From the NCBI RefSeq assembly GCF_001904615.1, contig NZ_MRBY01000012.1, forward strand, positions 1 to 64,000: DNA of 64,000 nucleotides, in the 5' to 3' direction. Both the position numbers and the translations under genes were made by a program. Positions 1-8,827 of the stretch are shown in pieces. This DNA is from [Limnothrix rosea] IAM M-220. GTDB lineage: Bacteria; Cyanobacteriota; Cyanobacteriia; Cyanobacteriales; MRBY01. How positions within the stretch are numbered: position 1 is the stretch's first letter; every line of letters begins with the position of its first letter. The notes under the pieces were generated by a model. The model saw nothing but the letters and a program-made list of their open reading frames with translations. It did no database searches and was not told the origin of the DNA.

Positions 1-14
1 AAGATGAAACGATA

Positions 15-302
15 TCAAGCTGGCTTAGACAATAATTTTTTGCTGAAGATCCTTGCTGATTCGGGCATATTTTGACCTCTTTTTTTGATGCGATTACCCT
101 GCTTTCGCAATTTTTTATTATCTTCCTGAAAACGAAAGCGGGTGATGTACCCATAGACCGCAATGAATGTTAATGGGATAAAGGCAAATAAAGCTGTTTC
201 CTTAGCCTCTGCAGTACACTCCGAAGCAAAATCAGTGAGAGAACTTCCCACTGCCAAAAAACAAAATATTAATAATCCCTCTAACCATTTATTTAATTTC
301 AT
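15..302 (-). CDS. small two-helix membrane protein, hypothetical
   Basis: A 95-residue protein I do not recognise. Two hydrophobic stretches (about residues 8-23 and 38-53) are followed by a strongly basic tail rich in Lys and Arg (about 60-80), so it is probably an inner-membrane protein with a cytoplasmic C-terminus. The ATG at 302 opens the hydrophobic region cleanly. The gene sits alone, and the next 350 bases hold no convincing gene. No function is assigned. Confidence 0.5.
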   Translation of the reverse strand: MKLNKWLEGLLIFCFLAVGSSLTDFASECTAEAKETALFAFIPLTFIAVYGYITRFRFQEDNKKLRKQGNRIKKRGQNMPESARIFSKKLLSKPA

Positions 303-331
303 AACTAATTTTTAGTGGCTTGATTTGATCA

Positions 332-450
332 TTATTTATCAGTCCAATTGTTCCCGCAATCTTTGTGATGACTGTTTTTCCTGTTATGACTTCTTTGAGT
401 TCGAGTATTTCTAGACCCGCATTTTGGGCATTTTGGAGTAATGATTTCAT
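332..450 (-). pseudogene. zinc-ribbon relic (transposase-like N-terminal finger)
   Basis: The minus strand reads CPKCGSRNTRT, then about 15 residues later KDCGNNWTDK and a stop. This resembles the CxxC...CxxC finger found at the start of IS1-type InsA proteins and similar transposases, but the second CxxC has lost its first Cys (HHKDC). No catalytic domain follows or precedes it. The open frame continues upstream to 562 only by reading through the CRISPR-like repeats, so that extension is probably not coding. It is likely a fragment of a lost mobile gene, and could be chance. Confidence 0.25.
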
Positions 451-472
451 TAGATGATGCATTGGCGCACTC

Positions 473-584
473 TTCTTTCTCACCATCAAATCCTGACCAC
501 GGGACTGAAACAGTAACACCCCGCTTCAATGTCAACAAGATGGCGTTCTTTCCAACCAACAAATCCCGATCGCCGGACTGAAAT
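473..584. repeat. two degenerate CRISPR-like direct repeats with one spacer-sized gap
   Basis: Positions 473-511 and 546-584 align without gaps over 39 bases, with about 31 identities. The first ends in GGGACTGAAAC and the second in CGGACTGAAAT. The period is 73 bases, leaving 34 bases between them. The ends resemble the GGGA(C/T)TGAAAC terminus common in cyanobacterial CRISPR repeats, and the spacing equals one repeat plus one spacer. No third repeat and no cas gene lie nearby, so at most this is a decayed remnant. The second copy contains a HIP1-like CGATCGCC, which adds some chance similarity. Confidence 0.35.
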
Positions 585-655
585 ACGATCGCCGTTGTAT
601 TGAGTGATAGCTGAACTTTCCTCTAGGATAAAAAGTAGATATCTTTAGGATTGCC

Positions 656-1855
656 ATGCGAACCATTGCTGCTATTAACGAAAAAATCCTCGCGAAACAA
701 GCTGTGGTTTGGACAGTCGAAGAAGTAAAGGCAAAGGTCGCGGAGTGGGGGATCAAAAAAATTGCGGCGACGGTGGATGTCGTGACCACAGGCACCTTTG
801 AGCCGATGGAATCCTCTGGGGCAATGCTCAATCTTGGTCATACTGATCCGCCGATCAAAATTCGTAAATGCTGGCTGGATGGTGTGCCTGCCTATCCGGG
901 TTTGGGGGCGGTGGATATCTATCTTGGGGCAACGATGCCAGAAGATTTAAGTGAACAGGAAATGAGCGTTAGCGAACTGGGCGATCGCCCCACACCCCAG
1001 CGCGGTGGCGGCCATGTGATTGAAAATTTAATCGCGGGCAAATCTGTCCATTTACATGCCATCGGTCAGGTAACAGACTGCTATCCCCGCAGCAGCTGGG
1101 ACAACAACATTACTAAAGATCAAATTAATCAGTTTTATTTGTTTAATCCCCGTAACCTTTATCAAAATTTTATTGTGGGCGTAAATGGTGGCGATCGCCC
1201 GTTACATACCTACCTCGGTCCTTTGCAGCCGCGCCTAGGAAATGCCGTCTATGCCTGCTCCGGCGCAATGTCTCCACTATTAAATGACCCCGATTTAAAC
1301 CTGATTGGTATTGGCACTAAAATTTTTTTAGGAGGAGGAATCGGTTATGTCGCTTGGGAGGGAACGCAGCATTTTCCGCTCCAAAAACGATTACCGAACG
1401 GTACGCCCCTCGGCCCTGCGGCAACCTTAGCCCTCATCGGCGATGCGAAACAAATGGATACCCGCTGGATTCGTGGTTGTTATTTCACAAAATATGGCCC
1501 TTCGTTAATGTTGGGAGTGGGTGTACCATTACCTGTCCTAGACGAAGCCGTGATTGCCCGCTGTGCTGTACAGGATAAGGAAATTGTGGCACCTGTGATG
1601 GATTTCTCGATTCCCCGCCGGGTGCGCCCAACCTTTGGGTTAGTCAGCTATGGACAATTAAAAACAGGGCGCTTAACCATTGATGGTCGTACAGTAAAAG
1701 TTGCCCCGGTCACAAGTTTGTATTTATCGGGTCAGGTTGCCCAAACCCTGAAACAGTGGATTGAGGCGGGAGATTTCACGCTTACTGAGGCTGTAGCTCC
1801 AATTACTGGCGATCGCCCCTTCTTGGCTCAGGAACAATGGCAACAAAAAATCTAA
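656..1855 (+). CDS. DUF39 homocysteine biosynthesis protein
   Basis: This 399-residue protein matches the DUF39/COG1900 family in full length. In methanogens a family member inserts sulfur to make homocysteine from aspartate semialdehyde. Visible conserved parts are KCWLDGVPAYPGLGAVD (Cys72), VTDCYPR (Cys142) and YACSGAMSPLL (Cys201). These cysteines are candidates for the sulfur-carrying sites. The ATG at 656 follows a TAGGATTGCC stretch. No ferredoxin partner lies next to it. Its cyanobacterial role is not established, so the product name comes from the family rather than from proof in this lineage. Confidence 0.8.
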   Translation: MRTIAAINEKILAKQAVVWTVEEVKAKVAEWGIKKIAATVDVVTTGTFEPMESSGAMLNLGHTDPPIKIRKCWLDGVPAYPGLGAVDIYLGATMPEDLSEQEMSVSELGDRPTPQRGGGHVIENLIAGKSVHLHAIGQVTDCYPRSSWDNNITKDQINQFYLFNPRNLYQNFIVGVNGGDRPLHTYLGPLQPRLGNAVYACSGAMSPLLNDPDLNLIGIGTKIFLGGGIGYVAWEGTQHFPLQKRLPNGTPLGPAATLALIGDAKQMDTRWIRGCYFTKYGPSLMLGVGVPLPVLDEAVIARCAVQDKEIVAPVMDFSIPRRVRPTFGLVSYGQLKTGRLTIDGRTVKVAPVTSLYLSGQVAQTLKQWIEAGDFTLTEAVAPITGDRPFLAQEQWQQKI

Positions 1856-2036
1856 TACTAATTTTGTTGCAAAATCGGTCATCCGGTACAGCATCACTAC
1901 AATAGTAGAAACGAACTAGACACTAGAGGGCTATTTGTGACCTCATCCCTTGCGATTCCTAGATTCAATCAGTATGATTTGATGAGATTTTTTGTCAAAC
2001 CCTGGGCAAGGCGGGGAAATTGGGTCACGAAATATT

Positions 2037-3308
2037 ATGACTGACACAGCACCAGACGCGGGTAGTGATCCGATTATTGCGGCATTGCAACGTGCTTATG
2101 CCGCATCTTTTGAGTTGGAATTGTCAAAGGGTAGTGAACGCAACCGGGGCATTGTGGCGATCGCCGATGCCATTGAAGCACAAATTCCAGCGATTTTAGA
2201 AGCAAATACCCTTGACCTTGAAGCAAGTCGAGAAATGGCTGTTTCGGAGCTTATTCTTGATTGGTTAAAGCTGACACCAGAACGTTTAACAGAAACCGTT
2301 GAACTATTACGCCAGCTCGTAGATCTGACCGATCCGCTGCAACGGGTGAGTAATGCACCTTATCAACTGAGTGCCTACCAGAGTTATTACCAGAGGATGC
2401 CCCTCGGTGTCATTAGTTTGATCCATGAGGCTTTTCCAGAACTGGGGGCGATCGCCGCTGGACTATGCCTGAAAACCGGTAATAGTCTGATGATTCGTGG
2501 GTGTGGCGACGGGAGCAACTCCAATCAGCTGATTTCTCAGATTATGCAAATTGCTCTAGCCGATGCTGGCTTCCCCGCCGGTTGTGTCGAATCCGTGTCC
2601 TCTGAGCAGGGTTGCACCGTCCAGAAACTCGTGACCCAAGACCGTTACCTAAATTTGGTCATTCCCTATGGTCGCCCAAGCCTGATCCAACAGGTGGTAC
2701 AACAGGCCACAGCGCCCGTTCTGCGCACCACCATGGGCAACTGCTATATGTATTTATCTCCCACGGGAGACCATGACCTCGCCCACTGGATTATCACCGA
2801 TAGTCATCGCTACGAGCCGGATGCGGTTAATGCCGTCGAAAAAGTTTTGATTAGTCCCGACCAAAAGCCCTCCAGCCTTATTGGTTTATTTAAGTCTCTG
2901 CAAGATGGAGGGTTTCGCCTCAAGGGGGATACCGAACTTGTTAAGGAATTTCCGGAGCACCTCGACCCCACGCGCGGCACAGAATGGCGGTCTTCCTATC
3001 TTGATCGTGTTGTCGCTTTCCGGATAGTGGATGACCTCTCGGCGGCGATCGCCCTCATTAACCGTTCCTCTGGCGGTCATGCAGACTGCATTGTGACAGA
3101 ATCCTATCAAGAGAGTCGGCAATTTGCGACGGAGATTGATAGCGCTTTAGTCTATGTAAATTCTTCGCCCCGTTTTTCCCGCCATCCCCAAGGCAGTGAT
3201 TCGGTATTTCTGGGAATGTCCAATCAAAAAGGAAACCATCGCGGTTTAATCGGTTTAGAAAGCTTTACGACAGTGAAGCAAGTTGTCCAAGGAGATGGCA
3301 GAATTTAA
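2037..3308 (+). CDS. ProA-like protein (glutamate-5-semialdehyde dehydrogenase family) lacking the catalytic Cys
   Basis: A 423-residue member of the gamma-glutamyl phosphate reductase family, which normally makes glutamate-5-semialdehyde for proline synthesis. Family landmarks are present: MPLGVISLIHEAFPE, AGLCLKTGNSLMIRG, YLNLVIPYGRPSLI and LVYVNSSPRFS. The active-site segment, usually P-x-x-C-N-A, reads EPDAVNAVEKVLI here, with Val264 in place of the nucleophilic Cys. FGLGAEIGIS near the C-terminus is also altered to SDSVFLGMS. I therefore infer a non-catalytic paralogue, with the true ProA elsewhere in the genome. ATG 2037 is preferred over an in-frame TTG at 1992. The amidase gene follows 32 bases downstream, probably in the same operon. 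Confidence 0.8.
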   Translation: MTDTAPDAGSDPIIAALQRAYAASFELELSKGSERNRGIVAIADAIEAQIPAILEANTLDLEASREMAVSELILDWLKLTPERLTETVELLRQLVDLTDPLQRVSNAPYQLSAYQSYYQRMPLGVISLIHEAFPELGAIAAGLCLKTGNSLMIRGCGDGSNSNQLISQIMQIALADAGFPAGCVESVSSEQGCTVQKLVTQDRYLNLVIPYGRPSLIQQVVQQATAPVLRTTMGNCYMYLSPTGDHDLAHWIITDSHRYEPDAVNAVEKVLISPDQKPSSLIGLFKSLQDGGFRLKGDTELVKEFPEHLDPTRGTEWRSSYLDRVVAFRIVDDLSAAIALINRSSGGHADCIVTESYQESRQFATEIDSALVYVNSSPRFSRHPQGSDSVFLGMSNQKGNHRGLIGLESFTTVKQVVQGDGRI

Positions 3309-3340
3309 GGCGATCGCCATTCGTCTTTGGAGCCAATCTT

Positions 3341-5107
3341 TTGCTTAAGTCTGCTGCTGTTGGTCTGTTTACTAGCCTTTCTCTCGCTACGCCTGTTCTT
3401 GCCCAAAATATCCGTACCAGCGATCGCCTCCACCTGAGCTATCCCCCGACTAACCACCAAACCACCGCAGAACAAATCTTTTTCATTGGCTCCGCCCCAA
3501 ATAACGGCACAGTCACAGTGAACGGACAAAACATTAACCGCAGCCCCCTCGGACATTTTGCCCCTAGTGTGCCCCTCCAAGTCGGCAGCAACGAGTTTAC
3601 CCTAGAGTTTCGCAACGCCAATGGTCAAACCTCTCAGATCCGCCGTACCATCACCCGCTTAGCGAATACCCCAACCGTTTCCAATAGCCTCGAAAACCTC
3701 TATCCTGCCGTCGATATTGCCCGCCAACCGGGAGAATTAATTTGCTTCCAAGCCCAAGCCCCTGAAGCCGCCCAAGTGTCAGTGCGCCTTGCCAACCAAA
3801 GCATTCCCCTACAGCCCCAAGCCTCCATTAGTCTCCCGCCCAATTCTGCGGTGCTGACCCTAACGAATGATGCCTTGGTAACGGGCTTTTCTGGTCAACA
3901 TCAAGGGTGTCATTCCTTTGGGCAAATCGGCAATCTAGGCAAACCGACTTACACCATGACCCTCAATGGCGCAACCAGTACCACCACCAGTGTCGGAACC
4001 CTCGAAATACTTGATGCCCAAAATCCTGAGGCGATCGCCGTCACCTCCTTCGCTGGCGTTGCCCGTACCGGCGCGAGCACCAACTTTTCGCGTCTAACGC
4101 CCTTGCCCCAAGGAACCCAAGCTAGCGTCACCGGCAAAGAAGGGGAATGGTTGCGTTTAGACTACGGTGCATGGCTTAAAGCCGCCGAAACAACGACTCT
4201 CAATACCACTGTGCCGCCTCGCTCAATCATTAGAAGTGTGCGCTCCCAAACCTTTGTCGATAGAACAGACGTGATTTTTCCGCTACAAACCCCTGTTCCC
4301 GTCACCGTCCAACAAAGCGACGACACCTTTACCCTCATTTTGCATAACACCACCGCCCAAACGGATACCATTTATCTGTCCCAAAGTCCCGTCATTCGTC
4401 GCCTCGACTGGTATCAACCGGAGCCTGATCTGATTCGTTATGATTTTCGTCTCAAGCAAGGGCAGCAATGGGGCTACGAGCTGAATTATGCAGGCACAAA
4501 TTTAGTTTTATCTTTGCGTCACCCACCGCAACTATCGGCAAATTCTTTGGCTGGTTCCACCATTTGGCTGGATCCCGGACATGGCGGCACAGAGTTCGGC
4601 GCAGCAGGCTCTACTGGCTATCCTGAAAAAGCAATTAATCTGGTTATTTCCAACAAAATCAAACAGGCTCTCGAAGCAAAAGGGGCGATGGTTTCCATGA
4701 GCCGCACTGAGGATGTCAATGTCTCGTTAGGCGATCGCCAAAAAATGATTCGTGAACAAAAACCCACTGTCGCTCTTTCGATTCATTACAATGCCCTACC
4801 TGATGCTGGTGATGCGGAAAATACGGCTGGAATTGGCATGTTTTGGTATAACGCCCATGCCCATGATTTGGCGCAGTTTCTCCATGACGAGCTAGTGCAA
4901 AATTTAAACCGTCCATCCTATGGGGTTTTCTGGAATAATCTTGCTTTGACCCGTCCCCATGAGGCTCCCAGCGTTTTGCTCGAACTGGGTTTTATGATTA
5001 ATCCCACCGAATTTGAATGGATTACCGACCCGGCGGCACAGGATCAACTGGCCGGGGCGATCGCCGACGCTGTAGAAAATTGGCTCATGATAAAGACAAA
5101 AAGATAA
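3341..5107 (+). CDS. N-acetylmuramoyl-L-alanine amidase (Amidase_3)
   Basis: A 588-residue secreted cell-wall hydrolase that cuts the bond between muramic acid and the stem peptide. The N-terminus is a signal peptide ending ATPVLAQ. A beta-rich region of about 380 residues follows, partly AMIN-like, and the catalytic Amidase_3 domain starts near residue 405. Zinc and catalytic residues are visible in LDPGHGG, the Glu of YPEKAINL, the His of SIHYNA and LLELGFMIN. The start is TTG 3341: no ATG or GTG exists in frame between the proA stop and this codon. The last codons lie inside a 281-bp tandem duplication shared with the converging tolC-like gene. Confidence 0.9.
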   Translation: MLKSAAVGLFTSLSLATPVLAQNIRTSDRLHLSYPPTNHQTTAEQIFFIGSAPNNGTVTVNGQNINRSPLGHFAPSVPLQVGSNEFTLEFRNANGQTSQIRRTITRLANTPTVSNSLENLYPAVDIARQPGELICFQAQAPEAAQVSVRLANQSIPLQPQASISLPPNSAVLTLTNDALVTGFSGQHQGCHSFGQIGNLGKPTYTMTLNGATSTTTSVGTLEILDAQNPEAIAVTSFAGVARTGASTNFSRLTPLPQGTQASVTGKEGEWLRLDYGAWLKAAETTTLNTTVPPRSIIRSVRSQTFVDRTDVIFPLQTPVPVTVQQSDDTFTLILHNTTAQTDTIYLSQSPVIRRLDWYQPEPDLIRYDFRLKQGQQWGYELNYAGTNLVLSLRHPPQLSANSLAGSTIWLDPGHGGTEFGAAGSTGYPEKAINLVISNKIKQALEAKGAMVSMSRTEDVNVSLGDRQKMIREQKPTVALSIHYNALPDAGDAENTAGIGMFWYNAHAHDLAQFLHDELVQNLNRPSYGVFWNNLALTRPHEAPSVLLELGFMINPTEFEWITDPAAQDQLAGAIADAVENWLMIKTKR

Positions 5108-5635
5108 GAGTGAAGACACGGGGACGCTGGGACAAGGTGAGAGGAAGACGAAAAGAGCATTTGTTTATGAACAAGGCTAGAAAAATTTTCAGCACATTCA
5201 CCCTTTCTCCCAATCTGATTTCATTGCAAGTGTCCCGTGGCGTAAGCAAAACACTCACCCCTTCCCCGAGTCACCCGCTCTCCGTCTCTATCTAATTTGC
5301 GGGTATAACCTCAATTTCCTCACCGACACTGACCTCACGCTTAAGCTGAGCAGTAGAAGATTGGCTCGTGATGAAGACAAAAAGATAAGAGTGAAGACAC
5401 GGGGATGCTGGGACAAGGTGAGAGGAAGACGAAAAGAGCATTTGTTTATGAACAAGGCTAGAAAAATTTTCAGCACATTCACCCTTTCTCCCAATCTGAT
5501 TTCATTGCACGTGTCCCGTGGCGTAAGCAAAACACTCACCCCTTCCCCGAGTCACCCGCTCTCCGTCTCTATCTAATTTGCGGGTATAACCTCAATTTCT
5601 TCACCGACACTGACCTCACGCTTAAGCTGGGCATA
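5074..5635. repeat. 281-bp tandem duplication spanning two convergent gene ends
   Basis: Two near-identical copies, about 5074-5350 and 5355-5631, are offset by exactly 281 bases (TGGCTC at 5081 and 5362; TTAAGCTG at 5341 and 5622). Each unit holds the last codons of the amidase, the intergenic spacer, and the last codons of the tolC-like gene on the minus strand. Only a few base differences separate the copies, so the event looks recent. The middle now contains orphan 3' ends of both genes that are not attached to a reading frame. Short open frames across it are by-products. Confidence 0.9.
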
Positions 5636-7813
5636 GGAGCGGTTGTAGTCCGTAATTGCTTGCTCCAGATTATTTTGAGCCGTTGTTAATTCAGTTTGAG
5701 CAGAAATGACATCGGTTTGAGTGCCGACTCCTGCCCTAAAACGAAGTCTCGCTAGGCGTAAACTTTCATCTGCGAGATCGACAGCAACGGAAGCCGTTTG
5801 GATGTTGCGCTCGCTCGCCTCTAGATTAAAATACGCCGTTTCTACCGCAAGGCGAATCTGATCACTGCGATTTAAAAAACGGTTCTCGGCGATCGCCTGA
5901 TCCACCTCCTCTTGGTCAGCACGGGCATTGGCTGCACCACCATCAAACAAATTCCAACGCACCCTTGCACCAACGGAGAAACCATCAGCAGTATCAAGGT
6001 CATCATCGTAAATTTCGAGGAGGTCATAGTTGGCAAAGACACTAACCTGAGGGCGAATATTTGCCAGGGCAATTTCCTTTTGGTAACCATCAATTTCCCG
6101 CTGTAGGAGTTGTTGGCGTAGCTCTTCCCGTTGTTGCAGCGCTAATAAAATGCTCTCCTCTAGGGACAGTTCCCAACGTCCTGCAAGGTCGATCTCATCG
6201 GCAGCGCGAGGGTCAGCATTACTCGGTAAATTTAACAGTTGTGCCAGTTGGCGGCGGACAGTGTTTTGGCTGGCATAGGCGCGGGTCAGTCTTTGCTGGG
6301 CATTGGCCACTTCTACCTGGGCACGCAACACATCAAATTTTGTGCCGAGACCTGCTTCCTCTAATTGTTCAGCATCACGCAAACTCCGTGACGCTTCAAC
6401 CACTGCACTTTCTTCAATGGCAGTTTGGGCACTGGCACTTTGTAGGTCGTAGTAGGTTGTGGTCGCGATTAAACGGGTTTCTTTGGCAATGCGCTCGACA
6501 TCTAGCTCGGTAATTTTTAATTGGGTACTGGCGGCATCAATTTGCCCGGAGCGCCTGCCCCCTGTGTAAATGTCATAGCTGAGTTCTAAACGGCTATTGA
6601 GGGATGTGCTTGCCTCAGACTCGTCATTGCCAATGCGTTCGGCCTGTAGCTCTGCGCCAGCTGTTTCGGAGCGGACTAAATCAGTCTGACTCGTTAAGGT
6701 GGGGTATTCGGCGGCGATCGCCTCCCGGAGAGAAAATTTTGCCCGCTCGTAGGTGAGCTGTGCTTCACGCAAATCTTGGTTAGCCGCTAAAGCTCGTTCG
6801 ACTGTTTCCGCTAATGTCAAATTTAAGATTTCGCTAGCAAGAACCTGTCCTGCTTCCGTTGGTGGGATGAGTAAGTCATCATCAATGGGTGACAGTAGCC
6901 GTTGTAATTCTTCGTTGATGCGAAATTCTTCGGGGATTTCACTGACGCTGGGAATGCGACGGGGGGTCTCAGCCATTTGCTCCGGCTCTTCGGGGGCAGC
7001 AACCGTTTCGGCTGGTGCTATTTCGCGAGGTAACGTGGGGACTGTGTCCTCTGTTCCTTGGGCAATGAAAGTCACTTCAGTTTCCGGCTGGGGCTGCGCT
7101 ACGGCAACGGTTTTAGACTCGGCTGTCATTACCTTCTGGGGGGCGATCGCCGGAGAAAATTCACCGAGATGTTTAAAGGTTTCAGGTTGAGTTGTCCGCT
7201 CAGGAAGGACTGCAACCTTCGTCATAACGTTAGCGGGCATCAAACTCCCCTCGTTGGGTAACGGTTTTAAGAGGGAAATTCTTTGGGTAACAGGCTGGGA
7301 TTTGAGGGCAAGGGTGGCAGAGACTAAACTATTTGGCTCCAATACTTCTACTTGTATGGCTGAATCTTGCGCTGTTGCTTGGGCTGGTACTGGATTGGCG
7401 ATCGCCTCAGATGTGTCTACTGGCACCCGGGTGAGGAGAGTTTTTGAAGTAATGGCGGGGGGCTGTTGCTGGATACTCCCTTGGGGGAATGCCGCTGCTA
7501 ATTCAATTTGAGGTGCGCTCAAACTACCAATATTTGCGAGGAGTTCTGGAGCGATAACCACAGACTGGTCGGATTTTATGGGGCGAAAATCATTGAGATT
7601 TAGGGCGACAAGGTTTTTCTCTGTATCTTTCGCGTTATGGCTGACAGCCGGCTCGCCGATTTCTAAAAGATCTATTGGCTGCTGCGTAAATTCTGCGGCG
7701 GACACTGGCATAACAACAGTTGCCGGTGTTTCTTGGGCGATCGCCAAACCGCCTGATCCAAAAATAACAACGCTGCTAGTACTAATGGTAAGAAAATGAC
7801 GGTAGGCAAGCAT
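5573..7813 (-). CDS. TolC-like outer-membrane efflux protein
   Basis: The C-terminal 430 residues are a typical TolC/OEP protein with two repeats of long amphipathic helices (LTLAETVERALAANQDLREA, RARWNLFDGG, RLRFRAGVGTQTDVISAQTE). It forms the outer-membrane channel for RND or ABC exporters and for type I secretion. A long low-complexity Ala/Pro/Glu region of about 300 residues precedes it, which is common in cyanobacterial homologues. I chose ATG 7813 because it directly begins a signal peptide ending GGLAIAQ. An in-frame ATG at 7903 would add 30 residues in front of it. Its last codons are duplicated downstream in the 281-bp repeat. No pump gene is adjacent; an RND pump lies at 49.7 kb. 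Confidence 0.9.
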   Translation of the reverse strand: MLAYRHFLTISTSSVVIFGSGGLAIAQETPATVVMPVSAAEFTQQPIDLLEIGEPAVSHNAKDTEKNLVALNLNDFRPIKSDQSVVIAPELLANIGSLSAPQIELAAAFPQGSIQQQPPAITSKTLLTRVPVDTSEAIANPVPAQATAQDSAIQVEVLEPNSLVSATLALKSQPVTQRISLLKPLPNEGSLMPANVMTKVAVLPERTTQPETFKHLGEFSPAIAPQKVMTAESKTVAVAQPQPETEVTFIAQGTEDTVPTLPREIAPAETVAAPEEPEQMAETPRRIPSVSEIPEEFRINEELQRLLSPIDDDLLIPPTEAGQVLASEILNLTLAETVERALAANQDLREAQLTYERAKFSLREAIAAEYPTLTSQTDLVRSETAGAELQAERIGNDESEASTSLNSRLELSYDIYTGGRRSGQIDAASTQLKITELDVERIAKETRLIATTTYYDLQSASAQTAIEESAVVEASRSLRDAEQLEEAGLGTKFDVLRAQVEVANAQQRLTRAYASQNTVRRQLAQLLNLPSNADPRAADEIDLAGRWELSLEESILLALQQREELRQQLLQREIDGYQKEIALANIRPQVSVFANYDLLEIYDDDLDTADGFSVGARVRWNLFDGGAANARADQEEVDQAIAENRFLNRSDQIRLAVETAYFNLEASERNIQTASVAVDLADESLRLARLRFRAGVGTQTDVISAQTELTTAQNNLEQAITDYNRSYAQLKREVSVGEEIEVIPAN

Positions 7814-8147
7814 GTATTTCTGCAGGGGGTCAGGGAACTGGGGTGAAGCGATTTCACTAGGTAACAGATGCCGAGAAATGTTAAACAGAGAAACTAATGT
7901 CATAGTGTAGGCTAAAAACTCAAAACTTTAACTAGCATCAGAAAACACTACCAAGGAAATCTTAGTCAGAGTGTAACGAGATTTTTTAGGAATTAGGTTA
8001 AAGTTTTAGTCAAGTTTTGCGCAATTAGTGGGAAATAAATGCAAAGTTCGCGAAATCTTCTACTGTGCATAGCACCATGGCGATCGCCACGGATATCACC
8101 GATCTCCAATACTTTTTGACTTCTGCCAAAGCTTAAATTAGCCAAAA

Positions 8148-8540
8148 TTATTTCACTTTAATGAGCTCCACCTCAAAAATGAGCAGAGCATTAGAGGGAA
8201 TCACACCCGGGTAGCCATACTCTCCATAGCCTAATTCTGGGGCAATATAGAGTTCCCATTTTGAACCTTCTTCCATGAGCTGGAGCGCCTCAGTCCAGCC
8301 TTTAATAACGCCATTAACCGGAAATTCCGCCGGAGCGCCTCGCTTGTAGCTAGAGTCAAATTCGCTGCCGTCGAGTAAACGCCCAGCATAGTGAACGCAG
8401 ACAACATCCGTAGCGGCGGGAGATGCGCCTGTGCCCTCAATAAGGACTTTGTATTGGAGGCCAGAATCCGTTGTAACGACACCTTCTTTCGTCTCATTTG
8501 TGGCTAGAAATTCGATGCTTTCCTGTAGGTTATCGGTCAT
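8148..8540 (-). CDS. FKBP-type peptidyl-prolyl cis-trans isomerase
   Basis: A 130-residue single FKBP domain that speeds proline isomerisation during protein folding. Recognisable parts are TDSGLQYKVLIEGTG, VCVHYAGRLLDGSEFDSS, FPVNGVIKGWTEALQLM and IPSNALLIFEVELIKV. I see no signal peptide when the ATG at 8540 is used, so it is probably cytoplasmic. The frame stays open upstream to 8648, but those residues are not FKBP-like. It is monocistronic, with a MITE-like repeat on its upstream side. Confidence 0.9.
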   Translation of the reverse strand: MTDNLQESIEFLATNETKEGVVTTDSGLQYKVLIEGTGASPAATDVVCVHYAGRLLDGSEFDSSYKRGAPAEFPVNGVIKGWTEALQLMEEGSKWELYIAPELGYGEYGYPGVIPSNALLIFEVELIKVK

Positions 8541-8624
8541 GGTTGCTCTTAATAAAAAAAGTAAGTTGTGGCGGCGAAGTCTGATGTCTATAGTCGTAGT
8601 CGGCAAGATCGGCAGGGATTTAAC

Positions 8625-8759
8625 ATGTTTAAACGCCCACAGGATCAAGCTTTCAAGCTTATTAGATATCTTAACCTTGATGGCTTTGACTATCGGTTAT
8701 GGGGACAGAAACTTTGCCAAGAGGTTATTCTACAGGACGAAAACTACCTAGGAGATTAA
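8625..8759 (+). CDS. possible 44-residue protein, hypothetical
   Basis: The short frame starts at an ATG preceded by GGCAGGGATTTAAC, a usable ribosome site, and runs divergently from the FKBP gene. The product is hydrophilic and mixed in charge (MFKRPQDQAFKLIRYLN to the end LQDENYLGD), with no membrane segment or known motif. Its amino-acid make-up looks protein-like, but the length is too small to be sure. It may be a fragment of a larger lost gene. Confidence 0.3.
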   Translation: MFKRPQDQAFKLIRYLNLDGFDYRLWGQKLCQEVILQDENYLGD

Positions 8760-8827
8760 AGTTAAACTTGTTCGATAACGCATTAAGTAAAGGGAGAAGC
8801 TGAACAAAATACATTCTGCACCAGAGA

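Noticed and set aside
289-519. 76-codon minus frame overlapping the small membrane gene
   Set aside because: It competes with the zinc-ribbon frame and runs through the CRISPR-like repeat. The sequence is not protein-like.
5017-5576. 92- and 71-codon plus frames in the duplicated region
   Set aside because: They arise from the tail of the amidase and spacer repeated by the 281-bp duplication. No ribosome site or family.
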